Shown: in pieces, positions 27,655 to 39,592 of the stretch
Numbering within the stretch: the first letter of the stretch is position 1
How the letters are laid out: every line of letters begins with the position of its first letter
NCBI RefSeq assembly: GCF_001439785.1
Contig: NZ_JYLI01000003.1
Coordinates: 186,001 to 250,000, forward strand
Direction: 5' to 3'
DNA: 64,000 nt
From: Pseudomonas poae
GTDB taxonomy: Bacteria > Pseudomonadota > Gammaproteobacteria > Pseudomonadales > Pseudomonadaceae
Program-made: the position numbers and the translations under genes
The notes under the pieces: model-generated
What the model was told of the DNA's origin: nothing
What the model saw: the letters and a program-made list of their open reading frames with translations, nothing else
Database searches by the model: none

Positions 27655-28176
27655 TCAGCGCAGGCCGCGTTGAGTCTCGTCCAGCTCACGGATGTACTTG
27701 AAGATTTTACGGCTGGTGGCCGGCGCCTTGTTGTGCGCCTGCTCATGCTGGGCCTGACGGATCAGGGAGCGCAGTTGCTGGCGGTCCGCGTCCGGGTAGT
27801 CCAGCACGAATTTCTCCAGCACGGCGTCATCGCCCGCGATCAGGCGGTCACGCCAACGTTCCAGGTTGTGGAAGCGTTCGTTGTACTGGCGAGTGGAGGC
27901 ATCGGTTTGATCAAGCAGGGCCAGGATGGCGTCAATATCCTGATCGCGCATCAATTTACCGATAAACATGATGTGCCGTTTACGCGCGATATTCGCGCTG
28001 TGCTTGGGCGCATCGGCCAGCGCCCGACGCATTTCGTCGGTCAGTGGCAGTTTGGCAATCAAGTCTTTTTTGAGCGTTGTAAGGCGCTCGCCGAGGTCAA
28101 CCAGCGCATGCAGCTCGCGTTTGACCTGGGTTTTGCTTTTCTCCCCATCGAGGGAGTCGTCGTAAGAATCAACCAT
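27655..28176 (-). CDS. darP: Ribosome biogenesis factor DarP (YjgA family)
   Basis: DarP (formerly YjgA) associates with late 50S precursors and helps peptidyl-transferase-centre maturation. The 173-residue basic helical protein begins [25 protein letters not shown] and carries the typical [13 protein letters not shown] and [12 protein letters not shown] segments. I choose the ATG at 28176; a TTG five codons upstream is in frame but lacks support. Its position between tldD and pmbA, on the opposite strand, is conserved in Pseudomonas. Confidence 0.95.
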   Translation of the reverse strand: MVDSYDDSLDGEKSKTQVKRELHALVDLGERLTTLKKDLIAKLPLTDEMRRALADAPKHSANIARKRHIMFIGKLMRDQDIDAILALLDQTDASTRQYNERFHNLERWRDRLIAGDDAVLEKFVLDYPDADRQQLRSLIRQAQHEQAHNKAPATSRKIFKYIRELDETQRGLR

Positions 28177-28284
28177 GGTGGCAGTCCGCAAAGAAACGCC
28201 GCCATGATAACCAGTCGGGGGCCGCTTGTCCGGCCCGGTCGCTCGATGGCCTTAACCGAAAGCAGATTTTGAGTGGAGAAAACC

Positions 28285-29631
28285 ATGAGTGCAGCCCAAA
28301 GCGTCGGTCCGCAAGCGTTACCGGCACTGCAGGAACAAGTCGAGCAGATCCTTGCCGAGGCCAAGCGCCAGGGGGCCGGTGCCTGTGAAGTGGCGGTGTC
28401 GCTTGAGCAGGGGCTGTCGACTTCGGTGCGTCAGCGGGAAGTGGAAACCGTCGAGTTCAACCGTGACCAGGGGTTTGGCATCACTCTGTATGTCGGTCAG
28501 CGCAAAGGCTCGGCGAGCACTTCGGCCAGTGGCCCGGACGCCATACGCGAGACCGTCGCTGCCGCCCTGGCCATTGCCAGGCACACGTCCGAGGATGAAA
28601 GCTCGGGCCTGGCCGACAAGGCGCTGATGGCCAGGGACGTGCAAGATTTCGACCTGTTTCACGCCTGGGACATCACCCCGGAGCAGGCCATCGAACAGGC
28701 GTTGACGTGTGAGGCAGCGGCGTTCGACGCCGATACACGCATCAAGAACGCCGATGGCACCACGTTGAGCACTCACCAGGGTTGCCGCGTGTACGGCAAC
28801 AGCCATGGGTTTATCGGTGGTTATGCGTCCACCCGCCATAGCCTGAGCTGCGTCATGATTGCCGAAGCCAATGGCCAGATGCAGCGTGATTACTGGTACG
28901 ACGTCAACCGCCAGGGCGAGTTGCTGGCCGACCCGGTCAGCATCGGCCAGCGGGCGGCACAGCGTGCTGCCAGCCGCCTGGGTGCGCGGCCGGTACCAAC
29001 CTGTGAAGTGCCGGTGCTGTTTTCCGCAGAGCTGGCCGGGGGCCTGTTCGGTAGTTTCCTGGGGGCAATTTCCGGCGGCAACCTGTACCGCAAATCCTCG
29101 TTCCTTGAGGGGGCCATCGGTCAAAAGCTGTTCCCGGAGTGGATGACCATCGATGAGCGTCCACACCTGATGCGCGCCATGGGCAGTTCATCGTTCGATG
29201 GCGATGGCTTGGCCACCTATGCCAAGCCGTTCGTCGAGCAGGGGGAGCTGGTGTCCTATGTGTTGGGCACTTACGCCGCTCGCAAGCTCGGCCTGCCCAG
29301 CACCGCCAACGCGGGCGGCGTGCATAACCTTTTCGTGAGCCATGGCGATGAAGACCAGGCGGCGCTGTTGCGGCGCATGGGGCGTGGCCTGCTGGTGACC
29401 GAATTGATGGGGCATGGCCTGAACATGGTGACCGGCGACTACTCGCGCGGTGCCGCAGGTTTTTGGGTAGAGAACGGCGAGATTCAGTTTGCCGTCCAGG
29501 AAGTCACCATCGCCGGCAACATGCGCGATATGTTCAAGCAGATAGTGGCGGTCGGGAATGATCTGGAACTGCGCAGCAACATTCGAACGGGTTCGGTATT
29601 GATTGAGCGGATGACAGTGGCGGGCAGCTGA
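28285..29631 (+). CDS. pmbA: Metalloprotease PmbA (TldE)
   Basis: This is the non-catalytic partner of TldD; the heterodimer cleaves small unfolded peptides. The 448-residue product has the U62 peptidase fold with GHGLNMVTGDYSRGAAGFWVENG near the C-terminus, and lacks the HEXXXH motif, as expected for TldE. GGAG is 6 bases before the ATG at 28285, so the in-frame GTG at 28273 is not used. A strong terminator follows. Confidence 0.96.
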   Translation: MSAAQSVGPQALPALQEQVEQILAEAKRQGAGACEVAVSLEQGLSTSVRQREVETVEFNRDQGFGITLYVGQRKGSASTSASGPDAIRETVAAALAIARHTSEDESSGLADKALMARDVQDFDLFHAWDITPEQAIEQALTCEAAAFDADTRIKNADGTTLSTHQGCRVYGNSHGFIGGYASTRHSLSCVMIAEANGQMQRDYWYDVNRQGELLADPVSIGQRAAQRAASRLGARPVPTCEVPVLFSAELAGGLFGSFLGAISGGNLYRKSSFLEGAIGQKLFPEWMTIDERPHLMRAMGSSSFDGDGLATYAKPFVEQGELVSYVLGTYAARKLGLPSTANAGGVHNLFVSHGDEDQAALLRRMGRGLLVTELMGHGLNMVTGDYSRGAAGFWVENGEIQFAVQEVTIAGNMRDMFKQIVAVGNDLELRSNIRTGSVLIERMTVAGS

Positions 29632-29645
29632 CCTACTCGCAAACG

Positions 29646-29688
29646 CAAAAAAAAAGCGCGCTATTCACACGAATAGCGCGCTTTTTTT
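29646..29688. terminator. Bidirectional-type terminator after pmbA
   Basis: A 12-bp perfect stem (AGCGCGCTATTC at 29655-29666 with GAATAGCGCGCT at 29671-29682) and an ACAC loop are followed by seven T and preceded by a long A-run. Confidence 0.95.
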
Positions 29689-29729
29689 ATGCCTGGATTG
29701 CCGGCGGGTCACTCTGCCGGCATTGCGTT

Positions 29730-29748
29730 GATTATGATTATCATTTAA
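29730..29748. promoter_or_regulatory. Fur box upstream of fagA-fumC-orfX-sodA
   Basis: GATTATGATTATCATTTAA matches 14 of 19 positions of the Fur consensus (GATAATGATAATCATTATC). It lies in an AT-rich stretch about 33-51 bases before fagA. Further AT-rich bases (29749-29765) could extend the site. In P. aeruginosa this operon is repressed by Fur with iron, which fits. Confidence 0.85.
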
Positions 29749-29780
29749 TAATAAATATCATTACCGAATGAGTGTGGATC

Positions 29781-30168
29781 ATGAGCTCCGTCCTGCATGA
29801 AGATCCCTACCTCGACAGTTGGCGCTGGATGAGCCGTCAGATTCGCTGCGGCCTCGATCCCAACGAGCCGCGCCTGATCGAGCATTACCTCAACGAAGGT
29901 CGATACCTGGCGTGCTGTACGGCGACTCACCCATGGACAATCGCTGAAACTTCATTCCGCTTGCTGATCGACACTGCCAGCGATATCGCCCTGCCGTGGC
30001 ACTGGCGATCCCTGTGCCTGGACCAGGCCTGGCGCCCCCTGCGCGATCTGGAAAAACTCTCCTGCTGTGCCTGTCGCCTCAAGCGCTGGCAGGCGTTTGC
30101 CTGGCAATTGGCGACCTGCCAATTGCGCCCCTCCCTTTCTGTTTCTGACCTGGCGCAAGGATCCTCCG

Positions 30169-30176
<8 letters not shown>
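29781..30176 (+). CDS. fagA: FagA, fumC-associated small protein of unknown function
   Basis: This 131-residue protein opens the iron-regulated fagA-fumC-orfX-sodA operon, known from P. aeruginosa. I recognise it by position and general character; its biochemical role is not known. It is rich in Trp, Cys and His, with C23, the cluster CCTATH (45-50), C79 and CCAC (95-98), which might bind metal or an Fe-S cluster; that is inference. The ATG at 29781 gives MSSVLHEDPYLDSWRW; the GTG three codons upstream is unlikely. The last codons overlap the fumC start by 8 bases, so translation is coupled. Confidence 0.9.
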
Positions 30177-31545
<1,369 letters not shown>

Positions 31546-31572
31546 TCACCGACCCCGCTTTGGAGGCTCATC

Positions 31573-32001
31573 ATGGAGCACTGGAAACGCACGATCGAAC
31601 GGGCCAATCGCTGTTTTATGGCAGGTGAACTGGTGGACGCTCGCGAGGCCTACCTGCAAGCCCTGGCCCTGGCGCAAGTGCTGTTCGAACGCTGGGCAGA
31701 TGCCGACGAAGCGGTGGCCGCCTGCGTCATTTCCCATCACAACCTGGCGGACCTGCACCTGCGGCTAAACCAGCCTGAGGAAAGCGCTGAATACCTCTGT
31801 GCCGTCCACCAGCGCCTGTTGCAGACCATGCAGGACCCGCGTCTGCGACCGCAATTGCGCGAGGCGGCGTTGCGCCAAAGCAGCAAAACCTACGTCGAAC
31901 TGCTGAATTTCATCAGCGATCACGGTGAATACCCACGCACCCACCGCCTGCTGGGCGGTACCGCGGTGCAACCGATCCCGTCTCAATACGGAGCACATTG
32001 A
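31573..32001 (+). CDS. Conserved protein of unknown function in the sodA operon (orfX)
   Basis: This 142-residue, largely helical protein has a TPR-like N-terminal helix pair ([30 protein letters not shown]) and a second helical pair around [29 protein letters not shown]. It has no signal peptide or membrane segment. It occupies the orfX position between fumC and sodA in the iron-regulated operon. GGAGG is 6 bases before the ATG. The function is unknown; a protein-protein interaction role is suggested only by the helical repeat look. Confidence 0.9.
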   Translation: MEHWKRTIERANRCFMAGELVDAREAYLQALALAQVLFERWADADEAVAACVISHHNLADLHLRLNQPEESAEYLCAVHQRLLQTMQDPRLRPQLREAALRQSSKTYVELLNFISDHGEYPRTHRLLGGTAVQPIPSQYGAH

Positions 32002-32002
32002 T

Positions 32003-32614
32003 ATGAGCTATACCTTGCCTGCCTTGCCCTACGCTTACGATGCCCTGGAGCCGCACATCGATGCGCAAACCATGGAAATCCACTATACCAAGCACCACCA
32101 GACCTATATCAACAACCTGAACGCTGCGGTTGAGGGCACTGAGTTTGCCGACTGGCCGATTGAAAAGCTGGTGTCCAGTGTCCAGCAGTTGCCCGAGAAA
32201 TTGCGCGCCGCGGTGATCAATCAGGGCGGCGGTCATGCCAACCACTCGTTGTTCTGGGCCGTCATGTCGCCCAAAGGTGGCGGCAAGCCCGCAGGCGCAC
32301 TCGGCAAGGCGATCGATGAGCAATTGGGCGGCTTCGACAGCTTCAAGGACGCATTCACCAAAGCGGCGTTGACCCGCTTCGGCAGCGGTTGGGCCTGGCT
32401 GAGCGTTACTCCGCAAAAGACCCTGGTGGTGGAAAGCAGTGGTAACCAGGACAGCCCTCTGATGAACGGCAATACCCCGATCCTGGGTCTGGATGTCTGG
32501 GAACATGCTTATTACCTGCTGTACCAGAACCGTCGCCCGGAGTACATCAACGCCTTCTACAGCGTTATCAACTGGCCTGAAGTTTCTGCACGCTACCAGG
32601 CCGCTGTGGTCTGA
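32003..32614 (+). CDS. sodA: Superoxide dismutase, manganese type
   Basis: This 203-residue cytoplasmic dismutase has metal ligands His27, His81, Asp164 and His168 (the last two in DVWEHAYY). [11 protein letters not shown] and NQDSPLM are the pattern expected for Mn rather than Fe enzymes. It is the last member of the Fur-controlled operon, so it should be made when iron is limiting, when the iron enzyme SodB cannot be filled. The start is one base after the orfX stop. Confidence 0.97.
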   Translation: MSYTLPALPYAYDALEPHIDAQTMEIHYTKHHQTYINNLNAAVEGTEFADWPIEKLVSSVQQLPEKLRAAVINQGGGHANHSLFWAVMSPKGGGKPAGALGKAIDEQLGGFDSFKDAFTKAALTRFGSGWAWLSVTPQKTLVVESSGNQDSPLMNGNTPILGLDVWEHAYYLLYQNRRPEYINAFYSVINWPEVSARYQAAVV

Positions 32615-32647
32615 CATTTATCTCCACAACAAGACCTAAGGCCGACT

Positions 32648-33541
32648 ATGGGTACTGGAACACTGGCGATCAGCAGCGTGCGATTGTTTCGCTATGCGTT
32701 TGGCTCGCTGCTGCTACTGGCAGGAACTGCATTGCTGGTGGCCCACGGCCTGGCCTGGCTGGACCTGGAGCCGCGCATCCTGAGGGCCTTGCAGGGCGGT
32801 GCGATCTGCGCGCTCGGCACAGCCTTGGGCGCGGTGCCCGTACTGGTGATCCGGCGCATGCCGGTGGCCTTGAGCGATACGCTGTTAGGTTTCGGGGCGG
32901 GGGTCATGCTGGCCGCGACCGCCTTTTCGCTGGTGGTGCCGGGAATTTCCGCTGCCGAAAGCCTGGGGCTGTCGCCCTGGGGCGCTGGTGGCCTGATCAG
33001 TTTCGGCATCATGCTGGGCGCATTCGGGTTATATCTGGTGGATCGCAAGGTTTCCGGTGCCAGCCCGGAGATGCTGGTGGGCACCCCGGATAAACCGGTC
33101 ATTCCGCCTCGAATCTGGTTGTTTGTATTTGCCATCATCGCCCACAACATTCCGGAAGGCATGGCCGTGGGGGTGTCCGCCGGTGGCGGCATGCCGGATG
33201 CCGACAGCCTCGCGATGGGCATCGCGCTGCAGGATGTACCGGAAGGATTGGTGATCGCGCTGGTGTTGGCGGGGGCAGGCATGTCGCGGGTCAAGGCATT
33301 TCTGATCGGTGCCGCTTCAGGCCTGGTGGAGCCGGTGTTCGCCGTACTCTGTGCCTGGCTGGTCACCCTGGCCGAGGTGCTGTTGCCGCTGGGCCTGGCG
33401 TTGGCTGCGGGTGCGATGCTGCTGGTGGTGACTCACGAAGTCATTCCGGAATCGCGGCGCAATGGTCACGACAAGCTTGCCAGTCTGGGATTGTGCCTGG
33501 GGTTCTGCTTGATGATGGTGATGGACACTGCGCTGGGTTAA
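32648..33541 (+). CDS. ZIP-family divalent metal transporter
   Basis: This 297-residue membrane protein has about eight helices and the two ZIP binding-site motifs: HNIPEG starting at His166 in helix 4 and QDVPEG in helix 5. ZIP carriers bring Zn2+, Fe2+ or Mn2+ towards the cytoplasm. It starts 33 bases after sodA, the same neighbour as in P. aeruginosa (PA4467), so it may be co-transcribed from the Fur promoter. A role in supplying Mn for SodA is attractive but unproven. Confidence 0.9.
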   Translation: MGTGTLAISSVRLFRYAFGSLLLLAGTALLVAHGLAWLDLEPRILRALQGGAICALGTALGAVPVLVIRRMPVALSDTLLGFGAGVMLAATAFSLVVPGISAAESLGLSPWGAGGLISFGIMLGAFGLYLVDRKVSGASPEMLVGTPDKPVIPPRIWLFVFAIIAHNIPEGMAVGVSAGGGMPDADSLAMGIALQDVPEGLVIALVLAGAGMSRVKAFLIGAASGLVEPVFAVLCAWLVTLAEVLLPLGLALAAGAMLLVVTHEVIPESRRNGHDKLASLGLCLGFCLMMVMDTALG

Positions 33542-33567
33542 GGTCTGATCCTGCTCACCCGTTGGGG

Positions 33568-33840
33568 TCATTCGCCTTCGTCAAACTTGTTGTTGATCAA
33601 CTCCACCAGTGCGGCCATTGCTTCATCCTCCTGTTCACCTTCGGTGTTCAGATGAATTTTGGTGCCCTTGCCCGCAGCCAGCATCATCATTGCCATGATG
33701 CTTTTGCCGTCGACCATCGATTCCGGCGTGCGCCCGGCGCGGATCTGGCAAGGAAACTGCCCGGCAACGCCGACGAATTTTGCCGAAGCTCGGGCGTGCA
33801 GGCCCAGCTTGTTGATAATTTCAATTTCCAGAGCGGGCAT
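33568..33840 (-). CDS. ptsO: Nitrogen-related phosphocarrier protein NPr (HPr family)
   Basis: This 90-residue HPr-like protein transfers phosphate from EINtr (PtsP) to EIIANtr (PtsN). His15 in NKLGLHARAS is the phosphorylation site. The conserved Ser loop, SMVDGKSIM, is present. It is the last gene of the rpoN-hpf-ptsN-rapZ-ptsO group. It converges with the ZIP transporter gene, with 26 bases between. Confidence 0.96.
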   Translation of the reverse strand: MPALEIEIINKLGLHARASAKFVGVAGQFPCQIRAGRTPESMVDGKSIMAMMMLAAGKGTKIHLNTEGEQEDEAMAALVELINNKFDEGE

Positions 33841-33856
33841 CGCGCAGGTGTTCCTT

Positions 33857-34714
33857 TCAGCTTAGGTCGCGGTGGCGGACCTGAACGTTCTTGAGGGTTT
33901 GCTGCAGCACCTGGCCGAGGCGTTCGGTCAGGTAGACAGAGCGGTGATGGCCGCCGGTGCAGCCAATGGCAATGGTGACATAAGCGCGATTACTCGCGGC
34001 AAAGCGCGGCAGCCATTTGAGCAGGTAGGTGGAGATGTCCTGGAACATATCTTCCACATCCGGTTGGGCGGCCAGGTAATCGATCACTGGCTGATCCAGC
34101 CCGGATTGTTCACGTAGCTCCGGCTTCCAGTAAGGGTTGGGCAGGCAGCGCACATCGAACACCAGGTCGGCATCCACCGGCATGCCGCGCTTGAAGCCAA
34201 ATGACTCGACCAAAAAGGCCGTACCAGGCTCAGGCTGATTGAGCAGGCGCAGCTTGATCGCGTCGCGCAGCTGGTACAGGTTCAGATTGGTGGTGTTGAT
34301 CTTCAGGTCGGCCAGATCAATGATTGGTCCCAGCAGCTTGGTTTCGTCCTCTATGGCTTCGGCCAGCGAACGGTTCGGGCTGCTCAGCGGGTGGCGCCGG
34401 CGGGTTTCGGAGAAGCGCTTGAGCAGCGTCTCTTCGTCCGCGTCCAGGTACAGCACGTCACAATGAATATGCTTGCCGCGCACCTCTTCGAGCAGTTCGG
34501 GGAAGCGCGAAAGGTGGCTGGGCAGGTTGCGGGCGTCAATCGAGACGGCGACCAGAGGTTGCGCCAGTTCGGTGTGGATGAGCGCGCGTTCGGCCAGTTC
34601 CGGCAGCAGCCCGGCGGGCAAATTATCGATGCAATAAAAGCCGCTGTCCTCAAGCACGTTGAGTGCGGTGCTCTTACCCGAGCCGGAGCGGCCACTGACA
34701 ATGATCAGGCGCAT
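33857..34714 (-). CDS. rapZ: RNase adapter protein RapZ (nucleotide-binding)
   Basis: This 285-residue protein has an N-terminal P-loop kinase-like domain (Walker A GRSGSGKS, residues 8-15) and a C-terminal domain with the [14 protein letters not shown] motif. In E. coli RapZ guides RNase E to the sRNA GlmZ and controls amino-sugar synthesis; in pseudomonads the target is less clear. It sits 2 bases after ptsN and 16 before ptsO. Confidence 0.96.
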   Translation of the reverse strand: MRLIIVSGRSGSGKSTALNVLEDSGFYCIDNLPAGLLPELAERALIHTELAQPLVAVSIDARNLPSHLSRFPELLEEVRGKHIHCDVLYLDADEETLLKRFSETRRRHPLSSPNRSLAEAIEDETKLLGPIIDLADLKINTTNLNLYQLRDAIKLRLLNQPEPGTAFLVESFGFKRGMPVDADLVFDVRCLPNPYWKPELREQSGLDQPVIDYLAAQPDVEDMFQDISTYLLKWLPRFAASNRAYVTIAIGCTGGHHRSVYLTERLGQVLQQTLKNVQVRHRDLS

Positions 34715-34716
34715 GG

Positions 34717-35172
34717 TTATTGCTCGTCCAGCACAACCTGATACAACGCCTCATTGCTGCTGGCGTTGCGCAGTTTATGACGTACTTCCTTGCGGTCGAG
34801 CATACTGGCGATCTGCCGAAGCAGTTCCAGGTGAGCATCGGTGGCCGCTTCCGGGACCAGCAAAACGAAGAGCAGGTCGACCGGGGCACCGTCGATGGCG
34901 TCGAAATCGATGGGTCTTTCCAGGTGCAGCAAGGCGCTGACGGGGGTGTCGCAGCCTTTGAGTCGGCAGTGAGGGATGGCGATGCCGTTGCCAAAGCCGG
35001 TGGACCCCAGCTTTTCACGGTCGATCAGGGCCTTGAACACGACCTGCTCATCCAGCTCGGGCACTTCACGGCTGATCAGGTTGGCAATGTGTTCGAGGGC
35101 TTTTTTCTTGCTGCCACCCGGCGCGTTCACCAGGGAACGGCCGGGGGTCAGGATGGTTTCAAGTCGGATCAT
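34717..35172 (-). CDS. ptsN: Nitrogen PTS regulatory enzyme EIIA(Ntr)
   Basis: This 151-residue regulator has its active histidine at 68 ([11 protein letters not shown]). Its phosphorylation state controls potassium uptake, polyhydroxyalkanoate accumulation and carbon responses in pseudomonads. The linked genes rpoN, hpf, rapZ and ptsO form the standard nitrogen-PTS locus. The ATG follows hpf after 9 bases. Confidence 0.97.
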   Translation of the reverse strand: MIRLETILTPGRSLVNAPGGSKKKALEHIANLISREVPELDEQVVFKALIDREKLGSTGFGNGIAIPHCRLKGCDTPVSALLHLERPIDFDAIDGAPVDLLFVLLVPEAATDAHLELLRQIASMLDRKEVRHKLRNASSNEALYQVVLDEQ

Positions 35173-35181
35173 GGGGAGGCG

Positions 35182-35487
35182 TTAACGACCTGTACCTTGC
35201 ATCAGGTGCAGATTCTTTTCCTTATGCTTTATGAGTTGGCGGTCGAGCTTGTCGTAGAGCGAGTCAATCGCCGCGTACATGTCTTCGTGTTCCGCATTGG
35301 CGACGAGCTTGGCATTCGGTACGTGCAGGGTGGCTTCGATTTTCTGCTTGAGCTTGTCGACCTCCATGATGACCTGCACGTTGGTAATCTTGTCGAAATG
35401 CCCCGCAAGCTTGTTCAGCTTGCTCTCGGTGTATTCACGCAGGGGCTTGGTGACTTCCAGCTGGTGTCCACTGATGTTGACTTGCAT
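35182..35487 (-). CDS. hpf: Ribosome hibernation-promoting factor (short HPF)
   Basis: This 101-residue protein of the HPF/YfiA family binds in the 30S channel and promotes 100S dimers in stationary phase. The sequence begins MQVNISGHQLEVTKPLREYTESKL; the length makes it a short form, which needs RMF for dimerisation. I choose the ATG at 35487, preceded by GGAG, over the in-frame start 9 codons upstream. It lies directly after rpoN. Confidence 0.96.
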   Translation of the reverse strand: MQVNISGHQLEVTKPLREYTESKLNKLAGHFDKITNVQVIMEVDKLKQKIEATLHVPNAKLVANAEHEDMYAAIDSLYDKLDRQLIKHKEKNLHLMQGTGR

Positions 35488-35563
35488 ACAGCTTCTCCTT
35501 CGTTGCCAGTGCATAAAGCGACAGGCGAAAAGCGCCTGCCACTGGAACGCTGTGGCTCGCCCG

Positions 35564-37057
35564 TCACATCAAACGCTTACGCTCGCTGGAAGGCGCAATC
35601 CCAAGGGATTCGCGATACTTGGCGACGGTTCGACGGGCGACCTGAATGCCTTGTGCTTCCAGTAAACCAGCGATCTTACTGTCACTCAATGGCTTTTTCT
35701 GATTTTCCGCAGCAACCAGTTTTTTGATGATCGCGCGAATTGCCGTGGACGAGCATTCGCCGCCTTCGGAGGTGCTGACGTGGCTGGAGAAAAAGTATTT
35801 CAGCTCATATATACCCCGCGGGGTATGCATGAATTTCTGGGTGGTCACTCGTGAAATCGTCGATTCGTGCATGCCCACCGCTTCAGCGATATCGTGCAAT
35901 ACCAGCGGCTTCATCGCCTCGTCGCCGTACTCCAGGAAGCCGCGCTGGTGTTCGACGATCTGGGTGGCGACTTTCATCAGGGTTTCGTTGCGGCTTTGCA
36001 GGCTCTTGATGAACCAGCGGGCTTCCTGCAACTGGTTGCGCATGAAGGTGTTGTCGGCGCTGGTGTCGGCGCGGCGTACAAAGCCGGCGTATTGCGGGTT
36101 GACCCGCAGCCGGGGCACGGATTCCTGATTAAGCTCAACCAGCCAACGCTCGTTGTCCTTGCGGACGATCACGTCGGGGACCACGTATTCGGCTTCGCTG
36201 GACTCGATCTGCGAGCCCGGACGCGGGTTGAGGCTCTGCACCAGCTCGATGACCTGGCGCAGCTCATCTTCCTTGAGCTTCATGCGACGCATCAACTGGC
36301 TGTAGTCACGGCTGCCCAGCAAGTCGATGTAGTCGGTGACAAGGCGCTGGGCTTCGGTGAGCCATGGCGTCTTGGCGGGCAATTGACGCAATTGCAGCAG
36401 CAGGCATTCACTGAGGTTGCGCGCACCAATGCCGGCGGGCTCGAACTGCTGGATGCGATGCAGGACGGCTTCGATTTCGTCCAGCTCGATGTCCAGTTCC
36501 GGGTCGAAGGCTTCCAGAATTTCGTCGAGCGTCTCGTCCAGATAGCCCTGGTTGTTGATGCAGTCGATCAGGGTGACGGCGATCAGGCGATCGGTGTCGG
36601 ACATCGGCGCCAGGTTCAATTGCCACAGCAAGTGGCTCTGCAGGCTTTCGCCCACGGACGTGCGGGTGGTGAAGTCCCACTCGTCATCGTCATTGCTGGG
36701 CAGGCTGCTCGCGCTGGTCTGATAGACGTCTTCCCAGGCAGTGTCCACGGGCAGTTCGTTGGGAATGCGTTCGTTCCAGTCGCCTTCCTCGAGGTTGTCC
36801 ACCGTGGGTGCGGTTTCCTGATAGGAGGTTTCCTGCACGTCCGGGTTGGGTTTTTGCTCGATGTTGTCGGCCAGTGGGTCTGCATTATCGAAGTCGTCGC
36901 CTTCTTCCTGGCGTTCGAGCATCGGATTGGACTCCAGAGCCTCCTGGATTTCCTGTTGCAGGTCCAGGGTCGACAATTGGAGCAGGCGGATGGCCTGTTG
37001 CAGCTGCGGTGTCATCGTCAGCTGCTGGCCCATTCTCAGGACTAGCGATGGTTTCAT
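35564..37057 (-). CDS. rpoN: RNA polymerase sigma-54 factor RpoN
   Basis: Sigma-54 directs transcription from -24/-12 promoters with AAA+ activators. The 497-residue product has the Gln/Leu-rich region I (1-50), an acidic region II (about 50-125), the core-binding domain and the DNA-binding C-terminus with the RpoN box [10 protein letters not shown] at 474-483. It lies between lptB and hpf in the conserved order. The 184-base gap towards lptB probably carries its promoter. Confidence 0.98.
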   Translation of the reverse strand: MKPSLVLRMGQQLTMTPQLQQAIRLLQLSTLDLQQEIQEALESNPMLERQEEGDDFDNADPLADNIEQKPNPDVQETSYQETAPTVDNLEEGDWNERIPNELPVDTAWEDVYQTSASSLPSNDDDEWDFTTRTSVGESLQSHLLWQLNLAPMSDTDRLIAVTLIDCINNQGYLDETLDEILEAFDPELDIELDEIEAVLHRIQQFEPAGIGARNLSECLLLQLRQLPAKTPWLTEAQRLVTDYIDLLGSRDYSQLMRRMKLKEDELRQVIELVQSLNPRPGSQIESSEAEYVVPDVIVRKDNERWLVELNQESVPRLRVNPQYAGFVRRADTSADNTFMRNQLQEARWFIKSLQSRNETLMKVATQIVEHQRGFLEYGDEAMKPLVLHDIAEAVGMHESTISRVTTQKFMHTPRGIYELKYFFSSHVSTSEGGECSSTAIRAIIKKLVAAENQKKPLSDSKIAGLLEAQGIQVARRTVAKYRESLGIAPSSERKRLM

Positions 37058-37241
37058 GGCAGGGGCTTAACACCTTATTCGCCGGCGCAATGCGCCATCC
37101 ACGACAGGGCGCGCGAGCGCCAAACATAAGCAAATTATATGCCTGATATCGGGTGCTTTGCCTAGAGCGCGATGACAATAAAAATACCGAGGTCTTCATT
37201 GACTCGCGCGCTCGTTGGCGAACGCCCGGATACCACCGTGT

Positions 37242-37966
<725 letters not shown>

Positions 37967-37967
<1 letters not shown>

Positions 37968-38500
37968 TACTCGGCCTTCTTCTTCGGCTGGATAACCATG
38001 TCGATACGCGGACGCGGTGCAGTGACCTTGGAGCCATTGGCGCGGCCGGCGTTGGCGATCTGCTTCACGGTGTCATAGGTGATTTTTTCACCTTCCGTGG
38101 AGTTGCCGTCGGGGCTCAGCACCTTGGCCTGGTCGATCAGCACAATGCGATTCTGCTGGGCGTGATACTGGATGGTCTTGCCGTAGCCCTTCATCGGGCC
38201 GGTATCGGCAGGGGCCTGCTTCTGTTCGAAGTAGGCCAGGTTGCCCACCGACGTCACCACGTCGATGTCGCCAGCCGGGGTGCGCGTGAGGGTCACCGTG
38301 TTGCCGGTGATCTTCATCGAGCCCTGGGTGATGATGACGCCGCCGGTGTAGGTCGCGACGCCTTGCTTGTCATCGAGCTGAGCATCGTCAGCCGAAATAT
38401 GGATCGGTTGCTGGCTATCGTTCGGCAGAGCCCAGGCGCTCACGCTTCCCAGTGCTGCGCCCAGACCGAGCAAAATAGGGAGAGTTTTAACGAGCCTCAT
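37967..38500 (-). CDS. lptA: LPS transport periplasmic protein LptA
   Basis: LptA forms the periplasmic bridge that carries LPS from LptC to LptD. The 177-residue product has a signal peptide (about 1-25, ending SAWA), then the OstA beta-jellyroll (about 30-150) with [33 protein letters not shown] split over two strands. The start overlaps the end of lptC by 14 bases. Confidence 0.96.
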
Positions 38501-39059
38501 ACTGTCCTCTTACGTTCGATAGCAGGTGTATCCTGCTTTCTTTCAAATACGCTTTCATTCCCTTGCCAGTCGATACACCGCCAGCGCCGTCGATTCTAAC
38601 GTCTTGCTCGGTCTGCGCATATTGCCTTTGTGGGAATACGGTCATGCGACTGCTGGTAATGATGGTGTCGCGGTTCTGTGCGTCAGTACGTGCGACGCGC
38701 ACCGAGTCGATCAATTCCACCTCGGTGCCGTCCGGGTTGACCTCGCCACGCTTGCTGGTCACGTGCCACGGGAACTCGGTGCCACGGTACAAATTCAGGT
38801 CCGGGTTGGTCAGCAGGGTGACTTCGGAAGCCTTCAAATGCTCGACCTTGTCCGATGTCATCTCGTATTGCACCTTGCCATCGGGCAGGAACTGCACGCT
38901 GTAGGCGTTGGTGGCGTAATAGTCGATAACCCCTTCGTCAACCTGCGCAACAGGCTGGTCGAGAAAGCGCTCCGGGCTGATATTCCAGTAGCCTACCGCG
39001 AGAAACAGCGCGGCAATGACCCCGAATAACAGGAAGTTGCGAATCTTTTTGCTCAGCAT
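38487..39059 (-). CDS. lptC: LPS export protein LptC
   Basis: This bitopic inner-membrane protein receives LPS from LptFG and passes it to LptA. The 190-residue product has one N-terminal helix (about 8-25) and a periplasmic jellyroll. It lies between kdsC and lptA, 8 bases from kdsC, in the standard gene order. Confidence 0.95.
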   Translation of the reverse strand: MLSKKIRNFLLFGVIAALFLAVGYWNISPERFLDQPVAQVDEGVIDYYATNAYSVQFLPDGKVQYEMTSDKVEHLKASEVTLLTNPDLNLYRGTEFPWHVTSKRGEVNPDGTEVELIDSVRVARTDAQNRDTIITSSRMTVFPQRQYAQTEQDVRIDGAGGVSTGKGMKAYLKESRIHLLSNVRGQYEAR

Positions 39060-39067
39060 AAAACGCT

Positions 39068-39592
39068 CTATAGGTAGGCGGCGTGGGCCGCTTCAAGGCG
39101 GCCCTGGGCACGCAGGATCAACTCGCAGAACTCGCGGGCGGCGCCTTCACCGCCGCGTGCGGTCGTGATGCCATGGGCGTGTTCACGCACGAACGCGGCA
39201 GCATTGGCGACAGCCATGCCCAGACCCACCCGGCGAATCACCGGCAGGTCCGGCAAGTCATCACCCAGGTAGGCGACCTGCTCATAGCTTAGGTTGAGTT
39301 GGCCAAGAAGCTCGTCGAGCACCACCAGTTTATCCTCACGGCCCTGATACAGGTGAGGAATCCCCAGGTTTTGTGCGCGGCGTTCCACAACCGGTGTTTT
39401 TCGACCACTGATAATGGCCGTTTGCACGCCTGCGGCCATCAACATCTTGATGCCCTGGCCGTCGAGGGTGTTGAACGTCTTGAATTCGCTGCCGTCTTCG
39501 AGAAAGTACAGGCGGCCGTCGGTCAGCACGCCGTCTACGTCGAAAATCGCCAGTTTGATGTGCTTGCCGCGTTGCAGCAGGTCGTCGCTCAT
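39068..39592 (-). CDS. kdsC: 3-deoxy-D-manno-octulosonate 8-phosphate phosphatase
   Basis: This HAD-family phosphatase produces free Kdo for lipid A-core assembly. The 174-residue C0-type enzyme has catalytic Asp18 and Asp20 (FDVDGVLTDG), the SGRKTPVVERR motif II region and GDDLPDLP (motif IV). It directly abuts kdsD: the stop of kdsD is next to the kdsC ATG. Confidence 0.97.
   Translation of the reverse strand: MSDDLLQRGKHIKLAIFDVDGVLTDGRLYFLEDGSEFKTFNTLDGQGIKMLMAAGVQTAIISGRKTPVVERRAQNLGIPHLYQGREDKLVVLDELLGQLNLSYEQVAYLGDDLPDLPVIRRVGLGMAVANAAAFVREHAHGITTARGGEGAAREFCELILRAQGRLEAAHAAYL

Noticed and set aside
35867..37045. 392-codon rightward frame opposite rpoN
   Set aside because: Antisense to a full-length sigma-54 gene with an intact RpoN box.
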